Part shown: positions 4,678 to 7,583 of the stretch, in pieces
How positions within the stretch are numbered: the stretch's first letter is position 1
How the letters are laid out: the number at the start of each line of letters is the position of its first letter
Source: an uncultured Lachnospiraceae bacterium
GTDB taxonomy: Bacteria > Bacillota > Clostridia > Lachnospirales > Lachnospiraceae
Assembly (NCBI GenBank): GCA_910584115.1
Contig: CAJTYN010000149.1
Coordinates: 1 to 7,583 of the forward strand
Direction: 5' to 3'
Length of the DNA stretch: 7,583 bases
Made by a program: the position numbers and the translations under genes
The notes under the pieces: generated by a model
Told to the model about the DNA's origin: nothing
What the model saw: the letters and a program-made list of their open reading frames with translations, nothing else
Database searches by the model: none

Positions 4678-6762
4678 TTATTCTGTCCCGCTCTCTTCTT
4701 TTTCCTTCACTTTGACGAACCCGCAAGTCTCGTCCGCACAGACCAGCTTGCTGCCCTTCTCCAGCAGATACCCTCCGCACTGGGGGCATTTCTCCTTTGA
4801 CGGCTTCTGCCAGGACATGAACGTGCAGTCCGGGTTGTCCTCGCAGCCGTAATATTTCCGGCCCTTCTTCGTCTTCTTGAGGACCACCTCTTTGCCGCAC
4901 AGCGGGCATGGGACCCCGATCTTCTCGTAATAGGGCTTGGTATTGCGGCATTCCGGAAAACCCGGACAGGCCAGGAACCGGCCGTGAGGGCCGTATTTGA
5001 CCACCATGTTGCGCCCGCACAGTTCACAGATCACGTCTGTGACCTCGTCCTCGATCTTTACCTGTTCCAGCTCTTCCTGGGCCGCGTCAACGGCCAGCTT
5101 CAGGCCCGGGTAAAAATCGCGCACGATCTCTTTCCACTCGACCTCGCCTTCTTCCACCTTATCAAGCTGCTCTTCCATGGTCGCCGTAAAATGCACATCC
5201 ATGATCAGCGGGAAGGCCTGCAGCATGATCTTGTTGACCACTTCTCCCAGCTCCGTGATGTAAAGGTTCTTCTTCTCTTTCGCCACGTAATGCCTGCTGA
5301 TCAATGTGGTGATCGTCGGCGCGTAGGTGCTCGGCCGCCCGATCCCCAGTTCTTCCAGCGCCCGCACCAGGGAAGCCTCCGTATAATGGGCCGGCGGCTG
5401 GGTGAAATGCTGCTCCGGGACCAGTTCCTGCACAGTGAGGTCCGTATCCTCATCCAGACCTTTTGCCAGGAGGATCCCGCTCTTCTTGTCCTCATCCTGA
5501 GAATAGACGGAGAGGAAGCCCTCAAATATGATCTTCGACGCGGACACAGTGAAATAATAGTCCCCGCCCGCGATCTTCACAGAGGTCGTCTCGTATCTGG
5601 CGTCCCGCATCTGGCTGGCCGTAAAACGTTTCCAGATCAGCTGGTACAGCCGATACTGATCCCGCGCCAGGGATTCCTTGATGCTGGCGGGAGTACGGGC
5701 GATGTCCGTGGGACGGATCGCCTCATGGGCATCCTGGATCTTCTTTCCTTTTTCCGGCCCCTTCTTTCCCTCGGCCGTATAGTCCTCCCCATAGGTCTGG
5801 GCGATGTACGCCTTGGCACTGGCTTTGGCTTCCTCCGATATCCGGGTGGAATCCGTACGCAGATAACTGATCAGCGCCACCGTGCCGGCGCCTTTGATAT
5901 CCACGCCTTCATACAGCTGCTGCGCTAAGCGCATCGTCTTCTGCGTGGAAAAGTTCAGCGTCTTGGCCGCCTCCTGCTGAAGGGTGCTGGTTGTAAAGGG
6001 CAGGGGCGCTTTCTTGACACGCTCGCCCTTCTTGATCTCATCCACCCGGTAAGAAACGCCCTCCAGCTTTTTTAGGATCTCGTCCATCTCTTTTTTGTTA
6101 TGGACGGCGATCTTCTCGTTTTTTAAGCCGTAAAACTTCGCGGTCAGAGGCTTCTTCTCACCGGGGATCTTAAATACCGCTTCCAGGGACCAGTATTCTT
6201 CCGGGATGAACGCGTTGATCTCGTCCTCCCGGTCCCCGATCAGACGCAGGGCCACCGACTGTACGCGCCCCGCGCTCAGACCCCGTTTCACCTTCGCCCA
6301 CAGGACCGGACTGATCTGATAGCCCACCAGCCTGTCCAGAGTACGCCTCGCCTGCTGTGCATCCACCAGGTTCATGTCGATGTCCCGCGCATCCTTCAGG
6401 GATGTCTTCACGGCATTCTTCGTGATCTCGTTGAACGTGATCCTGTGCATCTTCTCCTCATCTGTATGGAGAGCTGTCTTCAGATGCCATGATATCGCCT
6501 CTCCCTCACGGTCGGGGTCGGTGGCGAGAAAGATCTTATCCGCCTTCTTCGCCGACTTGCGCAGTTTCGCCAGCAACTCCCCTTTTCCCCGTATGGTGAT
6601 GTATTTCGGCTCAAAATCGTGCTCTACATCAATGCCAAGCTGACTCTTTGGCAAATCTCTTACGTGTCCCTGGGAAGCGGCAACTTCATAATTTTTCCCC
6701 AGAAATTTCTTGATAGTCTTCACCTTCGCCGGTGATTCCACGATCACTAGATACTTTGCCAT
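4678..6762 (-). CDS. topA: DNA topoisomerase I (type IA)
   Basis: This enzyme relaxes negative supercoils by cutting one strand through a 5'-phosphotyrosine link and passing the other strand. At 694 residues it has the usual length for Firmicutes. The N-terminal Toprim domain has YLVIVESPAKVKTI (4-17) with Glu9, and the metal-binding TDPDREGEA (81-89) with Asp82, Asp84 and Glu86. The catalytic tyrosine is Tyr300 in ISYLRTDSTR, and QDAHEAIRPT (343-352) and GIGRPSTYAPT (473-483) are further family motifs. The C-terminus carries three four-cysteine zinc ribbons: Cys579/582/599/605, Cys619/622/640/646 and Cys659/662/675/680. The protein ends in a short acidic, lysine-containing tail. The ATG at 6762 has AGGAG (6770-6774) 7 nt upstream. 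It starts 39 nt after dprA with no terminator U-tract between, so the two are likely co-transcribed, as in Bacillus subtilis. Confidence 0.99.
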   Translation of the reverse strand: MAKYLVIVESPAKVKTIKKFLGKNYEVAASQGHVRDLPKSQLGIDVEHDFEPKYITIRGKGELLAKLRKSAKKADKIFLATDPDREGEAISWHLKTALHTDEEKMHRITFNEITKNAVKTSLKDARDIDMNLVDAQQARRTLDRLVGYQISPVLWAKVKRGLSAGRVQSVALRLIGDREDEINAFIPEEYWSLEAVFKIPGEKKPLTAKFYGLKNEKIAVHNKKEMDEILKKLEGVSYRVDEIKKGERVKKAPLPFTTSTLQQEAAKTLNFSTQKTMRLAQQLYEGVDIKGAGTVALISYLRTDSTRISEEAKASAKAYIAQTYGEDYTAEGKKGPEKGKKIQDAHEAIRPTDIARTPASIKESLARDQYRLYQLIWKRFTASQMRDARYETTSVKIAGGDYYFTVSASKIIFEGFLSVYSQDEDKKSGILLAKGLDEDTDLTVQELVPEQHFTQPPAHYTEASLVRALEELGIGRPSTYAPTITTLISRHYVAKEKKNLYITELGEVVNKIMLQAFPLIMDVHFTATMEEQLDKVEEGEVEWKEIVRDFYPGLKLAVDAAQEELEQVKIEDEVTDVICELCGRNMVVKYGPHGRFLACPGFPECRNTKPYYEKIGVPCPLCGKEVVLKKTKKGRKYYGCEDNPDCTFMSWQKPSKEKCPQCGGYLLEKGSKLVCADETCGFVKVKEKEESGTE

Positions 6763-6801
6763 GCCCTCTCTCCTGTATGTTTGATCACATCTTCAGATGT
6801 G

Positions 6802-7583
6802 CTATACCCTTATATAACAATTCTTTCCGACCTCTTCCACCAGGCCCATCACCTGCAGCTCTGTCAGGATGGACAGCACCTGTCCCGGCAAAAGACCGCT
6901 CTGCCGGATCAGTGTCCCGTGATCGGTCGGTTTAAAACCTATACAACTATACACCAGATCCAGATCCCTTGCAAGTCCCAAGTTCTTTTTTTTGCCGTTC
7001 CCCTTTTTACTATATGTATCCATCCCCAGCTCATTTAGAACCATTTCCGGCGACAGCGCGATCGCGGCGCCCTGGCTGATCAGGCTGTTGCAGCCCTCGC
7101 TCAAAGTGTCTGTCACCCGCCCCGGGACGGCGAAGACCGTCTTGCCCTGTTCCAGGGCGCAGTCCACCGTGATCAGGGAGCCGCTCTTCTTCCTGGCTTC
7201 CACCACGAGCAGCGCGTCAGACAAGCCGCTGATGATCCTGTTCCTGGCCGGGAAATGCCATCCCGCAGGCGGCGCCCCGGGCGGATATTCGCTGATGAGT
7301 CCTCCTCTTTGCGGGATCTTTTCAAACAGGTCCTTATTGTCCCGGGGGTAGCACACGTCCGTGCCGCAGCCGAGTACGGCAAAGGTGGGCGTCCGCTCCT
7401 CTAAGGCTCCCCGGTGGGATCCTCCATCGATGCCCGCTGCCATCCCGCTGATGACCTGAACTCCATAGCTGCTGAATGTCCGGGCGTATTCCCGGGCCAC
7501 GTGCCGGCCGTAGCCGCTGCAGTTGCGGGCGCCCACGATCCCGATCGTCATCTGATCCTCCTCGGGCAGGCGTCCCCGCACAT
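6802..7583 (-). CDS. dprA: DNA processing protein DprA, N-terminus beyond window edge
   Basis: DprA (Smf) binds incoming single-stranded DNA and loads RecA during natural transformation; it is also widely kept in bacteria not known to be competent. 259 residues are visible. The Rossmann-like DNA-binding domain has IVGARNCSGYG (15-25 of the visible part), ISGMAAGIDGGSHRGAL (44-60), GCGTDVCYPRDN (71-82) and HFPARNRIISGLSDALLVVE (109-128). A short basic linker (KKGNGKKKN, 192-200) leads to a C-terminal winged-helix domain (about 207-259) with LIRQSGLLPGQVLSILTEL. The ATG at 7581 is most likely an internal Met: the reading frame starts inside the segment preceding the Rossmann core, and family members usually have about 100 more N-terminal residues. 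The stop is TAG at 6802-6804, 39 nt before topA. Confidence 0.96.
   Translation of the reverse strand, partial: VRGRLPEEDQMTIGIVGARNCSGYGRHVAREYARTFSSYGVQVISGMAAGIDGGSHRGALEERTPTFAVLGCGTDVCYPRDNKDLFEKIPQRGGLISEYPPGAPPAGWHFPARNRIISGLSDALLVVEARKKSGSLITVDCALEQGKTVFAVPGRVTDTLSEGCNSLISQGAAIALSPEMVLNELGMDTYSKKGNGKKKNLGLARDLDLVYSCIGFKPTDHGTLIRQSGLLPGQVLSILTELQVMGLVEEVGKNCYIRV

Noticed and set aside
4984..5928. Long plus-strand open frame (314 codons) opposite topA
   Set aside because: It lies wholly antisense to the well-supported topA gene, has no recognisable domain or ribosome binding site, and such frames are common opposite GC-rich genes.
6786..6801. CACATC-TGAA-GATGTG hairpin between dprA and topA as a terminator
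   Set aside because: The stem is only 6 bp with a four-base loop, and no U-tract follows on the minus strand. It may slightly affect processing, but the genes are probably co-transcribed.

Overview
The window reads as ordinary chromosomal housekeeping DNA from a Gram-positive Firmicute, most likely a clostridium of the Lachnospiraceae type. The reasons are the CodY regulator, a groESL operon with a CIRCE operator for HrcA, a Bacillus/Clostridium-type dprA-topA-codY order, strong AGGAGG ribosome binding sites, fairly GC-rich genes and AT-rich gaps. The family-level guess is inference. I see no transposase, integrase, phage gene, CRISPR array, rRNA or tRNA.

All genes lie on the minus strand, so transcription runs from high to low coordinates. 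In that order: (1) 7583-6802, the C-terminal part of dprA, cut by the window edge; (2) 6762-4678, topA, complete, 39 nt after dprA and probably co-transcribed with it, ending at a hairpin terminator (4645-4671); (3) 4388-3600, codY, complete, behind a leader of about 290 nt with a candidate promoter, and followed by an intrinsic terminator (3561-3592); (4) an AT-rich gap holding a perfect 12-bp inverted repeat (3526-3564), the groESL promoter and a CIRCE operator (3342-3368); (5) 3305-3021 groES and 2978-1359 groEL, a two-gene operon ending at a hairpin (1314-1344); (6) 1196 to the window edge, guaB, lacking its C-terminus, with its own near-consensus promoter (1229-1257).

The genes serve core functions: DNA uptake and recombination (DprA), DNA topology (TopA), nutrient-responsive regulation (CodY), protein folding (GroES/GroEL) and guanine nucleotide synthesis (GuaB). 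One functional link is real but indirect: GuaB feeds the GTP pool, and CodY senses GTP together with branched-chain amino acids in well-studied relatives. I found no convincing undescribed system. The points most worth a second look are non-coding: the inverted repeat whose arm overlaps the codY terminator U-tract, a possible plus-strand small RNA between topA and codY, and the homopolymer spacer of the CIRCE element.
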